A stretch of DNA of 64,000 bases from Gammaproteobacteria bacterium (GTDB taxonomy: Bacteria; Pseudomonadota; Gammaproteobacteria; Steroidobacterales; GCA-2729495). The notes beneath the pieces are model-generated. The model worked only from the letters and a program-made list of their open reading frames with translations. It was not told the DNA's origin and ran no database searches. The stretch covers positions 1 to 64,000 of the forward strand of contig JAAERX010000094.1 in the NCBI GenBank assembly GCA_024229935.1, in the 5' to 3' direction. Below, one piece after another: positions 9,344-20,354 of this stretch; within the stretch, counting starts at the first letter, position 1; each line of letters opens with the position of its first letter. A program made the position numbers and the translations under genes.

Positions 9344-11923
9344 TCAAGTGGATTTTATAAACCGAACCTCACCACCCTCAAGTGCTACATCAATCACATC
9401 ACCGGGTACAAAATCACCCCGTAAAATAGCCTCTGCCAACGGATTCTCCAAACGCTGCTGTATGGCCCGCTTCAGTGGTCGCGCACCATAAACCGGATCA
9501 AAACCAGCATCCGCCAGCATATCCATTGCTTCATTCGACACCACTAACTCAAGGTCATGTTCACGCAGGCGCTTACGTAAACCCGCAAGTTGTATATCAA
9601 CAATACTGCGAATCTGCCCACGATCCAGCGGATGAAAGACCACAAGGTCATCCACACGGTTGATAAATTCAGGGCGAAAATGCTCAGACACAACCTCCAT
9701 GACAGCCTCTTTCATGGCCGCATAGTTATCTTCACCTGCCAGATTCTGAATCTGCTGTGAACCCAGGTTAGACGTCATGATGATAACTGTGTTTCGAAAA
9801 TCAACGGTACGCCCATGACCATCCGTTAACCGCCCATCATCAAGCACCTGTAACAGCACATTAAATACATCCGGATGCGCTTTCTCAACCTCATCAAGAA
9901 GCACTACTGAATAAGGACGGCGACGTATTGCTTCTGTTAGCTGACCACCTTCTTCATAGCCCACATAACCAGGGGGAGCGCCAATAAGACGAGCAACAGA
10001 ATGTTTCTCCATAAATTCAGACATATCAATACGCACCATTGATTCTTCAGTATCGAATAGGAACTCCGCCAATGCGCGTGTCAATTCTGTTTTACCTACA
10101 CCTGTGGGGCCTAAAAAGAGAAATGAACCATTGGGCCGATTGGGGTCTGCTAACCCAGCGCGTGACCGGCGTATAGCATTGGCAACAGCTGTTACAGCTT
10201 CAGTTTGGCCTACCAGACGCTCAGCAATGGCATCCTCCATGCGCAGCAGCTTGTCTTTTTCACCTTCCAGCATCTTGGACACCGGTACACCCGTCCAGCG
10301 GGAAACCACTTCAGCAATTTCCTCATCAGTTACCCGATTACGGATCAGCTGATTATCTTGATGTTCCAGCTCTGCAGCCTGCATCAATTGCTGCTCAAGC
10401 TCTGGAATCCGCCCGTACTGCAACTCAGACATGCGCTGTAAATCCTGCGCCCGATGAGCTGTCTCCAGATCAAGGCGTGCCCGCTCAAGCTCTTCTTTAA
10501 TATGGGTAGTGCCCTGCATGGCCGCCTTTTCAGACTTCCATATCTCTTCCAAATCAGAATATTCTTTCTCCAGTTCAGTTAATTGCTCTTCAAGGTCCTT
10601 AAGCCGCTTCACAGAAGCATCATCTTCTTCCTTATTTAAAGCCTCACGCTCTATCTTCAATTGAATGATACGTCGCTCAAGCCGATCCATAGCCTCAGGC
10701 TTTGAATCAATTTCCATACGTATACGTGACCCAGCCTCATCAACCAGATCAATGGCTTTATCCGGTAGTTGTCGGTCCGTGATGTAGCGATGTGAAAGTG
10801 TTGCTGCACTCACAATTGCAGGATCCGTAATTTCAACGCCATGATGCACTTCATAGCGTTCCTTTAGTCCACGTAGAATTGCAATGGTATCTTCTACTGT
10901 CGGCTCTTCCACAAGTACTTTTTGAAAACGTCGTTCAAGGGCTGCATCTTTTTCTACATGCTGCCGGTATTCATCAAGGGTCGTTGCACCTACACAATGT
11001 AATTCACCACGCGCAAGTGCTGGCTTAAGCATATTGCCGGCATCCATTGAACCTTCTGCTTTACCTGCACCAACCATCATGTGCAATTCATCTATAAACA
11101 AGATTATCTGACCTTCCTGTTTGGAAAGGTCATTCAGAACAGCTTTTAAGCGCTCTTCAAAATCACCACGAAATTTTGCACCTGCCAGCAACGCACCCAA
11201 GTCAAGCGACAGAATGCGCTTACCCTTAACGCCTTCCGGCACTTCGCCATTAACAATACGCTGTGCAAGCCCCTCAATAATGGCCGTCTTACCAACACCC
11301 GGTTCACCAATAAGCACGGGGTTGTTCTTAGTGCGCCGTTGCAAGATTTGTATTGTGCGACGAATTTCCTCATCACGACCAATGATCGGGTCCAGCTTGC
11401 CCTGCTCGGCCTGTTCAGTGACATCAATGGTGTATTTTTGCAGTGCTTGGCGGGTGTCTTCATCATTGGGGTCAGTGACCTGTGCACCACCCCGTAGCTC
11501 TTCAATTGCCTTGTCAACTGCCGTGACTTCCACGCCGACTTCTTTTAATAATTTTCCAAGTTGCCCCTTGTCACTACAGGCTGCCAGCACAAAAAGCTCA
11601 CTTGAGATGTACTGATCCCCCATATCCTGAGCAAGCTTATCGGTGACATTAAGCAACTTACTCAGTTCATTAGAGAGATGAACTTCACCCGCTGTGCCTT
11701 CAACATGTGGAAGCTGATCTATTGCATCACCCAGACGGGAGCGTAATAAATTGACATTAACGCCAGCCTTAGCAAGCAGGTGTCTGACCGTGCCCCCTTG
11801 TTGATCCAGCAGAGCAACCAGCAGATGTACAGGCTCAATAAACTGGTTATCCTGACCCACAGCCAATGACTGGGCCTCAGCCAGTGCCAGTTGAAATTTG
11901 CTTGTCAGTTTGTCCATCCGCAT
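9344..11923 (-). CDS. clpB: Disaggregase chaperone ClpB
   Basis: A hexameric AAA+ disaggregase that works with DnaK to pull apart protein aggregates. The 859 residues have the full layout: Clp N-domain repeats, first AAA module with Walker A GEPGVGKT near residue 206 and Walker [11 protein letters not shown], the long coiled-coil middle domain (about residues 410-525), and second AAA module with GPTGVGKTE near residue 607 and the GYVGYEEGG pore loop. The ATG at 11923 has GAGG nine bases upstream and is preferred over the inner MDKL start. A sigma-32-like promoter precedes it. It follows pgeF, as in many Gammaproteobacteria. Confidence 0.98.
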   Translation of the reverse strand: MRMDKLTSKFQLALAEAQSLAVGQDNQFIEPVHLLVALLDQQGGTVRHLLAKAGVNVNLLRSRLGDAIDQLPHVEGTAGEVHLSNELSKLLNVTDKLAQDMGDQYISSELFVLAACSDKGQLGKLLKEVGVEVTAVDKAIEELRGGAQVTDPNDEDTRQALQKYTIDVTEQAEQGKLDPIIGRDEEIRRTIQILQRRTKNNPVLIGEPGVGKTAIIEGLAQRIVNGEVPEGVKGKRILSLDLGALLAGAKFRGDFEERLKAVLNDLSKQEGQIILFIDELHMMVGAGKAEGSMDAGNMLKPALARGELHCVGATTLDEYRQHVEKDAALERRFQKVLVEEPTVEDTIAILRGLKERYEVHHGVEITDPAIVSAATLSHRYITDRQLPDKAIDLVDEAGSRIRMEIDSKPEAMDRLERRIIQLKIEREALNKEEDDASVKRLKDLEEQLTELEKEYSDLEEIWKSEKAAMQGTTHIKEELERARLDLETAHRAQDLQRMSELQYGRIPELEQQLMQAAELEHQDNQLIRNRVTDEEIAEVVSRWTGVPVSKMLEGEKDKLLRMEDAIAERLVGQTEAVTAVANAIRRSRAGLADPNRPNGSFLFLGPTGVGKTELTRALAEFLFDTEESMVRIDMSEFMEKHSVARLIGAPPGYVGYEEGGQLTEAIRRRPYSVVLLDEVEKAHPDVFNVLLQVLDDGRLTDGHGRTVDFRNTVIIMTSNLGSQQIQNLAGEDNYAAMKEAVMEVVSEHFRPEFINRVDDLVVFHPLDRGQIRSIVDIQLAGLRKRLREHDLELVVSNEAMDMLADAGFDPVYGARPLKRAIQQRLENPLAEAILRGDFVPGDVIDVALEGGEVRFIKST

Positions 11924-11958
11924 CAGTACACCCTCGTCAAAGGCTTGATTAAGCTATA

Positions 11959-11987
11959 TATATGGAGACTAACTGACCAATTACAAG
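11959..11987 (-). promoter_or_regulatory. Sigma-32 (heat-shock) type promoter of clpB
   Basis: Read on the minus strand: CTTGTAA, 13 bases, then CTCCATATA. The RpoH consensus is CTTGAAA and CCCCATNT with 13-17 bases between, so only one base differs in each box. It lies 36-64 bases upstream of the clpB start, fitting heat-shock control of this gene as known in E. coli. Confidence 0.72.
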
Positions 11988-12022
11988 CTATTAGCCCAAC
12001 CCAGGCCTCACTTTCTTAAGGG

Positions 12023-12784
12023 TCAGACTCCAAGCCAGACCAATGATGCCTGACGACCACAATCAGCCTGATGTCTATAGGAATAAAAGCGGTCTTCACT
12101 GTAGGTACAAAAAGCCCCACCAAATGACTGGCTTACACCCAAACTGGCCAGAATTTCCCGGGCAGCTGTATACAAATTGAAATGCCAGTGCCCGGCATCA
12201 ACTGCACTAAAACTACTGGCACAGTCAGGCAGACGGGCCATAAATAAATTCCTTACTGACGCATCCACTTCATAAGCATCCGGCCCAATAGCCGGCCCCA
12301 GCCATGCCAGAATATCTTTGGAAGAGATCCCTGCCACCAGAAATTGCTCAACTGCTTTATCCAGCACTCCTGCGCACAAGCCCCGCCACCCGGCATGTAC
12401 TGCAGCCACCTGTGTCCCACCACGATCACACAGTAATACTGGCAGACAATCAGCTGTAAGAATGACACAGGGAATATTGGCTGTAGCAGTCCAGGCTGCA
12501 TCTGCCTCCACGCACCCTGCTGTAGCATCAGCCTGCACCAGTGTTGTGCCATGTACCTGCATCAGCCAGGCAGGCTGTGCAGGCAGCCCGGCTGATTCAA
12601 TAAGCAAATTGCGATTGCTGGCAACAGCCTTAGGGTCATCACCCACATGATCAGCAAGATTCAAACTGGTGAAGCCACCTTCACTGACACCACCGTAACG
12701 AGTCGTTGCAACCGCACAGACATTATCAGGTGCCGGCCAGTCCGGATAAATAAATTTACTAGCTGACTGATTACTCAGGGCCAT
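12023..12784 (-). CDS. pgeF: Purine nucleoside phosphorylase PgeF / peptidoglycan editing factor (YfiH family)
   Basis: Member of the YfiH/PgeF family, formerly called multicopper polyphenol oxidase. E. coli members remove wrongly built (L-Ser containing) peptidoglycan precursors and related proteins show purine nucleoside phosphorylase activity. The 253 residues contain the family's metal-site segments: ATTRYGGVS, LTADCLPVLLCD (Cys), AVHAGWRGL (His) and the late TYSEDRFYSYR. It overlaps the end of rluD by 10 bases, the usual rluD-pgeF pair, implying coupled translation, and is followed by clpB, which has its own promoter. Confidence 0.92.
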   Translation of the reverse strand: MALSNQSASKFIYPDWPAPDNVCAVATTRYGGVSEGGFTSLNLADHVGDDPKAVASNRNLLIESAGLPAQPAWLMQVHGTTLVQADATAGCVEADAAWTATANIPCVILTADCLPVLLCDRGGTQVAAVHAGWRGLCAGVLDKAVEQFLVAGISSKDILAWLGPAIGPDAYEVDASVRNLFMARLPDCASSFSAVDAGHWHFNLYTAAREILASLGVSQSFGGAFCTYSEDRFYSYRHQADCGRQASLVWLGV

Positions 12785-13749
12785 AACATAGCTTCGTAGT
12801 CGGTCGCTGTTCCTCCACCAAGTACATGCAGCAACCCAAGTAAATCCTCCGGCAATGGCGCATGGAATTGCATTGTTGTACCAGCAACCGGATGCTCAAA
12901 ACCAAGGTCACTGGCATGCAAAGCCTGCCGACGAAATCCCTTCAGTGAATCTGTCAGCTCTTTACTTGCCCCTTGCGGGATTTTCAAACGGCCACCATAT
13001 ACAGGATCCCCAATCAGCGCATGATGACGCCAGGCAAGGTGCACACGAATTTGGTGAGTACGTCCTGTTTCCAACCGAACTGCAATAAAACTATGGGCAG
13101 CAAAACGTGCCAGCACCCGATAATGGGTCACAGCAGACCTGCCACCATCAGTAACAGCCATACGGGTTCGGTGGGTACGATGTCTGCCAATGGGTGCCTC
13201 TACCGTTTCACCAGCTGTTAGCCGGTCATTGCAGATCGCACGGTATTCGCGCTTTATCAAACGTGCCTCAAGATCACGCACCAACCGGGTATGTGCCGTA
13301 AGGCTGCGGGCTATCAAAAGCAAGCCGCTGGTGTCTTTATCAAGCCGATGCAAAATCCCAGCACGAGGTAATGCCTGTAACTCTGGAGCATAGTGCAACA
13401 GCCCATTCATCAATGTACCTGCCGGATTACCAGCACCCGGATGAACCACCAGCCCCACTGGTTTATTTATGACTATTAGATCATCATCTTCAAAAACCAC
13501 CTGTAGTGGTATCGGCTCAGCCGCCTCCGCCCCCTTTTCAATAATTTCCGGGCTTAATTCAACCTGCTGACCTGCTTTAACTTTAAATCTGGGCTGAACC
13601 GTAGCACCATCCAAAAGTATACGGCCGTCTCTTACCCAGCTTTGCAGCCTGGATCGTGAATAATCCGGAAATAATTCAGCTAAAACCTGGTCAAAACGAC
13701 GGCCTTCCTGCTCTGCAGCAATACTGGCAGTCTTTAGTGAGTCATTCAT
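12775..13749 (-). CDS. rluD: 23S rRNA pseudouridine synthase RluD
   Basis: Makes pseudouridines in helix 69 of 23S rRNA (positions 1911, 1915, 1917 in E. coli). About 324 residues: an N-terminal S4 RNA-binding domain (SRSRLQSWVRDGRILLDG, residues 31-48) followed by the RluA-type catalytic domain with HRLDKDTSG, where Asp137 is the nucleophile. I start at the ATG at 13749; a TTG three codons upstream is open but has no better ribosome site. It is divergent from bamD (about 150 bases between), which is the common arrangement in Gammaproteobacteria, and translationally coupled to pgeF. Confidence 0.96.
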   Translation of the reverse strand: MNDSLKTASIAAEQEGRRFDQVLAELFPDYSRSRLQSWVRDGRILLDGATVQPRFKVKAGQQVELSPEIIEKGAEAAEPIPLQVVFEDDDLIVINKPVGLVVHPGAGNPAGTLMNGLLHYAPELQALPRAGILHRLDKDTSGLLLIARSLTAHTRLVRDLEARLIKREYRAICNDRLTAGETVEAPIGRHRTHRTRMAVTDGGRSAVTHYRVLARFAAHSFIAVRLETGRTHQIRVHLAWRHHALIGDPVYGGRLKIPQGASKELTDSLKGFRRQALHASDLGFEHPVAGTTMQFHAPLPEDLLGLLHVLGGGTATDYEAMLWP

Positions 13750-13900
13750 AAGCAGCAATTCATTTAGTGATACCTTAACGTCAGGTTTTTAAGTCTATGA
13801 TTCCAGAATATCTACCCACAATCCAACACCTGAATAAACACGCTGCTATACTGCGCGCGGCGTCCAGAATCGCCAATTTATCAGACACTTTCAAACCCCA

Positions 13901-14710
13901 ATGATATATCTATCCAGACAAACTGTTTCCTACTGCACCCATTTTCTTATGGTGATATGCGCTGCAGCTACTATATCTGGTTGTCTTTTTAAAAAAGATA
14001 AAGAAATCACATCTGATGCTCAGCAGTATTACGACAAAGCCAAAATGGCTTTAAACAACAAGAATTACCAGACCTCAATTTCATATTACGAGACACTGGA
14101 GGCTCGCTACCCTTTTAGTAAACAGGCGCGCCAGGGACAACTCGACCTGATATTTGCTTATTACAGTAATCATGAGCCTGAATCTGTAATTGATGCTGCC
14201 CGTCAATTTGAGCGCGAGAACCCCAGTCACCCACGCGTTGATTATGCAATTTACATGCGTGGGAGAGCACAGTTTAGTGGCGAAAAAAGCGCTTTTCACC
14301 GGCTCTTCAATGTGAACCTGAGTAAACGACCACCAAAGGATGCCCGAAACTCCTATTCAGCATTTGCCGAACTCATCCGCCGCTTCCCGGAAAGCCGTTA
14401 TGCACCGGATGCCCGCCAACGTATGATTTTTCTACGTAATCGTGTGGCCGAACATGAGAATCATATCGCCAGTTACTATTATCAGCGCGGCGCCTATGCA
14501 GCTGCTCTTAGCCGTGCCAACTATGCCGTTAAGGTATTTGATGGGGCACCCACAACATCCAACAGTCTAATCATCATGGTTGACTCTTATCGCAAACTTG
14601 GCATGTATGACCTAGCTGATGATGCAGAAGCAGTACTGATAAAAAGTTTTCCTGATGCCCGGCTACCTGTACCGGTCAATGAAGAAGAACCCTGGTACAA
14701 ATTCTGGTAG
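13901..14710 (+). CDS. bamD: Outer membrane assembly lipoprotein BamD
   Basis: BamD is the essential lipoprotein of the BAM complex that inserts beta-barrel proteins into the outer membrane. The 269 residues start with a signal peptide whose lipobox ends ISGC (Cys28), followed by TPR repeats (DAQQYYDKAKMALNNKNY, RYPFSKQARQGQ and further helices). The DARNSYSAFAELIRRFPESRYA block is typical of BamD. Length is slightly above the E. coli protein. It is a lone plus-strand gene divergent from rluD and convergent with nadE. Confidence 0.95.
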   Translation: MIYLSRQTVSYCTHFLMVICAAATISGCLFKKDKEITSDAQQYYDKAKMALNNKNYQTSISYYETLEARYPFSKQARQGQLDLIFAYYSNHEPESVIDAARQFERENPSHPRVDYAIYMRGRAQFSGEKSAFHRLFNVNLSKRPPKDARNSYSAFAELIRRFPESRYAPDARQRMIFLRNRVAEHENHIASYYYQRGAYAAALSRANYAVKVFDGAPTTSNSLIIMVDSYRKLGMYDLADDAEAVLIKSFPDARLPVPVNEEEPWYKFW

Positions 14711-14723
14711 TGATCATTTATTA

Positions 14724-14745
14724 CCAGCCATAACATTATCGCTGG
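14724..14745. terminator. Hairpin between convergent bamD and nadE
   Basis: CCAGC and GCTGG pair with an inner ATA/TAT extension across a C-C mismatch. It sits between the two stop codons and reads the same both ways, so it could act bidirectionally, but there is no T tract on either strand. Weak candidate. Confidence 0.3.
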
Positions 14746-14763
14746 CCCCATCAAATCTGAAAA

Positions 14764-16419
14764 TTATCTGGAGCGACCGTATCCGGAAGTCATCGGATAA
14801 CGCCAGTCTCGACCAAAGGCTCGTCCACTGATTCGCACGCCTGGGGGAGATTGACGTCGCTTGTACTCATTCCGTCTGACCATATCCAAAGTACGCCCCA
14901 CCACTTCGTGATCAAAACCAAGTGCTGCAATCTCATCTACTGACAAATCTTCAATTATCAGTGCATCCAGAATCGGATCAAGCACATCATAGGGCGGCAA
15001 TGAATCACTATCCTTTTGATCCGGCCGTAACTCAGCAGAGGGTTCCCTTTCAATAACACGCTCTGGAATAGCTGCAGAAAGTGTATTGCGATAACGTGCC
15101 AATCGGTATACCAACGTCTTCGTGCAATCCTTTATGGGGGCAAACCCACCTGCCATATCTCCATACAAAGTGGCATAGCCAATCGCCATCTCACTTTTAT
15201 TACCCGTTGTCAAAACAATCCTGTGGGTCTTATTGGAAATTGCCATCAACAAGATACCGCGACAACGTGCCTGAATATTTTCTTCTGTTGAATCTTCCGG
15301 CATGCCGGCAAACATTTCAGCAAGTGTTGCATTACTTGCGTCAACCATGGGTGCAATTGGCAACTCTGTATAAGCAACGCCAAGCAGATCAGCCTGTGTC
15401 GCAGCGTCTTCATAGCTCATTGTTGAAGTGTAGTGATACTGCATCATCACTGCCTGAACTGCATCAGCACCTAGAGCATCCACAGCTATCGTAAGACACA
15501 ATGCAGAATCTATGCCGCCGGATAACCCCAGCACAATACCCTCAAAACCATTTTTTCTCACATAGTCACGGACACCCATAACTATTGCTGCATAAATACT
15601 CTGTTCCTCGTTTGGCAGTTCAGCAACTTCACCAAACATTGGGGTAACAAGATTAGCACTTACAGCCTGATGAAATTCAGCACGATACAATCCTTCAACA
15701 AATGCTGGCGCACGAACACAAATTTCTCCCTGTGCATTAACCACACAGGAACCACCATCAAATACCAGCTCATCCTGCCCGCCAACCATATTCTGATAGA
15801 CCAACGGTACATTCAGCTCACACGCGCGTTCTGCCAGTAATGACTCACGTGAATTCTGCTTGGTAAAATCAAATGGAGAGCCATTAATTGACACTATCAG
15901 GTCTGCACCTTCCTCTACGGCAACTCTGGCCGCATCAGCAGAATCCCATATATCCTCACAAATCGTTACACCCAGATTTATGCCCGAAAGTTCCAGCACC
16001 AGCGCCTCTGAACCTGCAGTAAAATAACGCTGCTCATCAAACACACCGTAATTAGGCAGACAACGCTTACGATAAATGCCGCGAATCCTGCCGTCCTGAA
16101 TCCAGGCAGCTGAGTTATAAATAAGGCCGTCAGCATACTCGGGGTAACCGATCAGTACGGCAATACCCTGAGTTTCAGCACACAGATTTTGTAGCGCATC
16201 AGCAACCCGGTGCTGCATACCGGAGTGAAACAGCAGGTCTTCTGGCGGGTATCCACATAAGGCCAGCTCCTGAAAAACAACCAGATCCGTACTGCCGTCT
16301 TCACGCAGCTCGTGAATTATGTCGGCAATACGCTCCGTATTACCCTGCACATCACCTACTACAAGATTAAGTTGTGCAAGGGTAATAATAAGGCTGGTTT
16401 CTGATTTAGTTCCGATCAA
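14764..16419 (-). CDS. nadE: Glutamine-dependent NAD+ synthetase
   Basis: Makes NAD from deamido-NAD, ATP and glutamine. The 551 residues hold an N-terminal nitrilase-type glutaminase domain with the triad Glu51, Lys118 (YRKRCLPNYG) and Cys154 (VTICEDIWD), and a C-terminal synthetase domain with the PP-loop SGGIDS at 300-305. So the enzyme can use glutamine, not only ammonia. The start is a TTG placed directly after the sucD stop codon; an AGG seven bases upstream, inside sucD, supports it and no later in-frame start fits the conserved LAQLN strand. It looks translationally coupled to sucCD. Confidence 0.95.
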   Translation of the reverse strand: MIGTKSETSLIITLAQLNLVVGDVQGNTERIADIIHELREDGSTDLVVFQELALCGYPPEDLLFHSGMQHRVADALQNLCAETQGIAVLIGYPEYADGLIYNSAAWIQDGRIRGIYRKRCLPNYGVFDEQRYFTAGSEALVLELSGINLGVTICEDIWDSADAARVAVEEGADLIVSINGSPFDFTKQNSRESLLAERACELNVPLVYQNMVGGQDELVFDGGSCVVNAQGEICVRAPAFVEGLYRAEFHQAVSANLVTPMFGEVAELPNEEQSIYAAIVMGVRDYVRKNGFEGIVLGLSGGIDSALCLTIAVDALGADAVQAVMMQYHYTSTMSYEDAATQADLLGVAYTELPIAPMVDASNATLAEMFAGMPEDSTEENIQARCRGILLMAISNKTHRIVLTTGNKSEMAIGYATLYGDMAGGFAPIKDCTKTLVYRLARYRNTLSAAIPERVIEREPSAELRPDQKDSDSLPPYDVLDPILDALIIEDLSVDEIAALGFDHEVVGRTLDMVRRNEYKRRQSPPGVRISGRAFGRDWRYPMTSGYGRSR

Positions 16420-17292
16420 TCAACCGCCTAACTGCTCAAGCATGGCACTACCCAGTTCTGCAGGTGAGCGCACTGTACTAACACCTGCTGCTTCCAGGGC
16501 TGCAAATTTAGCATCAGCTGTACCTTCACCACCCGAAATAATGGCTCCGGCATGACCCATACGTTTACCGGGAGGTGCTGTAACCCCAGCTATATAAGAT
16601 ACAACTGGCTTACTGATATGCTCCTTGATGTAACGTGCAGCAGCTTCTTCATCACTACCACCAATTTCACCAACCATGATGATGCCTTCAGTTACATCAT
16701 CGCGCTCAAACAACTCCAGACAATCAATAAAGTTCATACCCCTGATAGGGTCACCACCAATACCAACACAGGTTGTCTGCCCCAGACCATTATTGGTCGT
16801 TTGATAAACAGCCTCATATGTCAGGGTGCCGGAACGTGAAATAATACCCACCCTGCCAGGCTTATGAATAAAACCAGGCATAATGCCTATCTTTGCCTCA
16901 CCCGGCGTAATAATGCCCGGGCAATTAGGCCCGATTAAGCGACAATCATAATCAGCAAGCCCTGCCTTAACCCGCACCATATCCAGCACCGGGATACCCT
17001 CAGTAATACAGACAATAACTTTAATACCGGCATCAGCAGCTTCTAAAATTGCATCAGCAGCAAAGGGGGCCGGCACATAAATCATGCTGACATCTGCACC
17101 AAGCTCTGCAACTGCGGTATGCGTAGAATTAAATATAGGTACGCCAAGATGTTTTTCCCCACCACGACCAGGTGTTACACCTGCAACTATCTGGGTACCG
17201 TATTCAATGCATTGCTCTGCGTGAAATGAACCCTGTCGGCCTGTAATCCCCTGACAAACAATACGGGAATTTTTATTTACAAGAATACTCAT
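16420..17292 (-). CDS. sucD: Succinate-CoA ligase, alpha subunit
   Basis: The alpha subunit of succinyl-CoA synthetase binds CoA and carries the phosphohistidine used to make ATP or GTP in the TCA cycle. The 290 residues have the CoA-binding Rossmann start ([16 protein letters not shown]), [10 protein letters not shown], and the active-site GHAGA with His247. It lies 39 bases downstream of sucC and directly abuts nadE. Length and motifs are normal. Confidence 0.98.
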   Translation of the reverse strand: MSILVNKNSRIVCQGITGRQGSFHAEQCIEYGTQIVAGVTPGRGGEKHLGVPIFNSTHTAVAELGADVSMIYVPAPFAADAILEAADAGIKVIVCITEGIPVLDMVRVKAGLADYDCRLIGPNCPGIITPGEAKIGIMPGFIHKPGRVGIISRSGTLTYEAVYQTTNNGLGQTTCVGIGGDPIRGMNFIDCLELFERDDVTEGIIMVGEIGGSDEEAAARYIKEHISKPVVSYIAGVTAPPGKRMGHAGAIISGGEGTADAKFAALEAAGVSTVRSPAELGSAMLEQLGG

Positions 17293-17331
17293 TAATTATT
17301 ATCCAATGTCTTTATTTCTAATGGGCTATTA

Positions 17332-18492
17332 TCAGGCTGCTGCCGCTACTACTTTTGTAGCAGCATCAGTCAAATTATCTGCCGTGAGAATATCCAGCCC
17401 GCTGTTAGCCAGCAGTTCCCTGCCCTTTTTAACATTTGTACCTTCAAGCCGCGCCACAACCGGCACATTGACATTAACCTCACGCACGGCCTGAATAATG
17501 CCCTCAGCAATCAGGTCACAACGCACAATACCGCCAAAAATATTAACAAGAATTGCTTTTACCGAAGTGTTTGACAAAATCAACTTGAATGCTTCTGATA
17601 CTCGTTCCGGAGTAGCACCACCCCCTACATCCAGAAAGTTAGCAGGCTCACCACCATGTAACTGAATCAAATCCATAGTAGCCATAGCCAGCCCGGCACC
17701 ATTCACCATGCAAGCAATATTGCCATCTAGTGACACATAATTAAGATCATAGGCAGCCGCTTTACTCTCTTTTTCATCTTCCTGACTGAGGTCACGCATA
17801 GATACCAGATCAGGCTGTCTGAATAGCGCGTTATCTTCAATATTGATTTTGGCATCAAGTGCAAGCAAGTCACCTTTGGTATCCACAATCAATGGATTGA
17901 TTTCCAGCATGCTAAGGTCACATTCACAAAATAACCGATAGAGGTTATTGCACATGACTCCAAACTGTTTGAGCTGTGCTGCTGTGAGCCCAAGACCAAA
18001 GCCCATTTTGCGCACCTGATAGGGTTGCAGACCTGCACCCGGATTGACTGCTACAGTAAATATTTTTTCCGGAGTTGCTACGGCAACTTCTTCAATATCC
18101 ATACCACCTGCTTCAGACACCATGAAGGCAATACGCTCAGCTGCACGATCTACCACAATACTCATATAAAGCTCACGCTCAATATTACTTCCGGACTCAA
18201 CAAAGACCTGATTGATTGGCAACCCTTCAGCAACAGTCTGTTTGGTAATCAGGCGTTGCCCCAGCATTGCTGCCGCAGCTGCTTCAACCTCATCCAGACT
18301 TTTAGCAAGCTTCACGCCACCAGCCTTACCACGACCACCCGCATGTACCTGAGCTTTAACAACCCAAAGGTCACCGCCCAGGGTTGCCGCAGCACTCCGA
18401 GCAGATTTTGGCGAATCTGCCACCTCTCCTGTGGAAACCGGGATACCAAAGCGGGCAAACAGCTGTTTAGCCTGATACTCATGCAAATTCAT
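17332..18492 (-). CDS. sucC: Succinate-CoA ligase, beta subunit
   Basis: The beta subunit supplies the nucleotide-binding ATP-grasp domain and the succinate site. The 386 residues begin [20 protein letters not shown], then [18 protein letters not shown], and the C-terminal domain with [16 protein letters not shown]. First gene of sucCD-nadE; divergent from pilS with 204 bases between. The pairing of sucCD with pilSR is also found in Xanthomonas-type genomes, whereas in E. coli sucCD follows sucAB. Confidence 0.98.
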   Translation of the reverse strand: MNLHEYQAKQLFARFGIPVSTGEVADSPKSARSAAATLGGDLWVVKAQVHAGGRGKAGGVKLAKSLDEVEAAAAAMLGQRLITKQTVAEGLPINQVFVESGSNIERELYMSIVVDRAAERIAFMVSEAGGMDIEEVAVATPEKIFTVAVNPGAGLQPYQVRKMGFGLGLTAAQLKQFGVMCNNLYRLFCECDLSMLEINPLIVDTKGDLLALDAKINIEDNALFRQPDLVSMRDLSQEDEKESKAAAYDLNYVSLDGNIACMVNGAGLAMATMDLIQLHGGEPANFLDVGGGATPERVSEAFKLILSNTSVKAILVNIFGGIVRCDLIAEGIIQAVREVNVNVPVVARLEGTNVKKGRELLANSGLDILTADNLTDAATKVVAAAA

Positions 18493-18696
18493 TTAAATGC
18501 AGCCTTCTTTAAAATAGTAAGTTTTATCTGCCGGAACCCAAGATATGATGGTGCACCAGACAACAGGGCGCTATTGTCCGTGAAAGCAGGCCACAGATAA
18601 ACCCGTTTGATAGTAATATCCTAATCCACCACACACTCTGGCAACATAAGTGTTGTTACAATAATGCCGCTTCTGGTGGCAAACGGCTGATACTTC

Positions 18697-20346
18697 TTGC
18701 CTATAGACAACTCATCCAATATCCGGCGACTGGGCTTAGTAACCGATGAACCCGATCTGAATCAGCGAATACTGTTTCTGGTGGCTGGTTTCAGGCTGCT
18801 TTTGAACGCTGGACTGATACTGATAGCCGTTCTGCAATCAGTCCCCATGTATATTGGTGGACACTTCCCAGCACTGTTTATCACTATTACCTGCATTTAT
18901 AGCATTAGTGCGGTAATTATTGCCCTTATACTCAGGGGCGGCCGCTGGCGTACGGACACAATGGCTTGGGTACAACTAATAGCTGATATCAGCTGTATGT
19001 CACTAATTATATACGCCAGCGGTGGATCAGACTCCGGAATTGGAGGGTTCCTAACGGTATTTGTGGTAGCCATTGGCATAACGTTGCCTATGCTCGCAAG
19101 TTTTTTTGCCGCCGCAATTGCCTCACTTGCCATATTACTGGCACAAAGCCTTAATTTCCTGGAAGGCGCATCAACAGCTGCAGAATTTATACCGGCAGGC
19201 ATTGTTGGCGCCATTATGCTGTTAATGACTGCCGCAATTCGGCCACTTGTACGTAAAGTACGGGAAACAGAGGAACTGGCCAAACAACGTGGCATTGATC
19301 TAAAAAACCTTGCTGAGCTAAATAATTATATTATTCAGAATCTGCGTGAAGCCATCATTGTTATTGACGAAAATCAATACATCAGGCTAATCAACCAAAA
19401 AGCTGCTGAAACATTAGGGACTCCTGAACTGCACCCAGGCAAGCATTTAGGCTACGTTTTACCGCAACTTTTATCTTTATTAAAAAAATGGCACGCAAGA
19501 AAACTGGATTTAGCTCGGGATACTCCAAACTTTTTATCCACTGATGGCTCTACAGTCATCAACGCATACTTTGCACCACTGAGTGAGAATACAAAATCCG
19601 GGCCTGTATTAGTATTTTTGGAAGATGCGAGCCTGCTAGCTGAAAAAGTTCAGCAATCCAAACTTGCAGCACTTGGACGGTTCTCAGCCAGTATTGCACA
19701 TGAGATTCGCAATCCTGTTGGCGCACTTAGTCATGCGGCGCAACTGCTGCATGAGTCAACTAATATAAATCAGCAGGACAAACGTTTTATAGAAATCATT
19801 CAAACCAATAGTCACCGAGTCAGTGACATTATTGATAATATCTTGCAACTGTCACGCAAAGACACAGCAAAACCTCAACGACTGCACCTGGAGAACTGGT
19901 GCAAGAGCTTTATTATTGAATTTGCCTCTACCCTGGAACTGTATGAGAACCAGATAAGCATTCAGAAGAGTACGGATGTAGAGGTAGAGATGGCCCCCAG
20001 TCACCTACATCAGATTGTATGGAACCTTTGTGAAAATGCAGTGAAATATGCCAGTGAAGCAGCAGGCGCTATTGCGGTAGAACTCAGCTTTGGTCGCTTG
20101 CCCAACAGTGGCCGCCCTTTTCTTGAAATTCATGATCATGGACCCGGCATCCCAGCCAAACTGGAAGAAACAATATTTGAACCCTTTGCTACCGGTCAGG
20201 CTGGCGGTACAGGCCTTGGCTTGTATATTTGCCGTGAGTTGTGCGAACGTAACCGGGCAACAATTCGTTATCGTCCCCGTGAAAGCGGTGGCAGCATTTT
20301 TCAAATTGTATTTACCGACCCAGGTCGGTGGGACACACAGGAATAA
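18697..20346 (+). CDS. pilS: Sensor histidine kinase PilS
   Basis: The membrane sensor of the PilSR pair that controls major pilin transcription. The 549-residue protein has about six membrane segments in residues 25-190, a PAS-like region (residues about 215-310), the HisKA box ASIAHEIRNPVGAL with phospho-acceptor His335, the N box NLCENAVKYA, and glycine boxes GPGIP and GTGLGLYI. The only available start giving the full sensor region is a TTG at 18697 without a clear ribosome site, so the start is uncertain. pilR follows 8 bases after its stop. Confidence 0.93.
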   Translation: MPIDNSSNIRRLGLVTDEPDLNQRILFLVAGFRLLLNAGLILIAVLQSVPMYIGGHFPALFITITCIYSISAVIIALILRGGRWRTDTMAWVQLIADISCMSLIIYASGGSDSGIGGFLTVFVVAIGITLPMLASFFAAAIASLAILLAQSLNFLEGASTAAEFIPAGIVGAIMLLMTAAIRPLVRKVRETEELAKQRGIDLKNLAELNNYIIQNLREAIIVIDENQYIRLINQKAAETLGTPELHPGKHLGYVLPQLLSLLKKWHARKLDLARDTPNFLSTDGSTVINAYFAPLSENTKSGPVLVFLEDASLLAEKVQQSKLAALGRFSASIAHEIRNPVGALSHAAQLLHESTNINQQDKRFIEIIQTNSHRVSDIIDNILQLSRKDTAKPQRLHLENWCKSFIIEFASTLELYENQISIQKSTDVEVEMAPSHLHQIVWNLCENAVKYASEAAGAIAVELSFGRLPNSGRPFLEIHDHGPGIPAKLEETIFEPFATGQAGGTGLGLYICRELCERNRATIRYRPRESGGSIFQIVFTDPGRWDTQE

Positions 20347-20354
20347 GCTCAATA

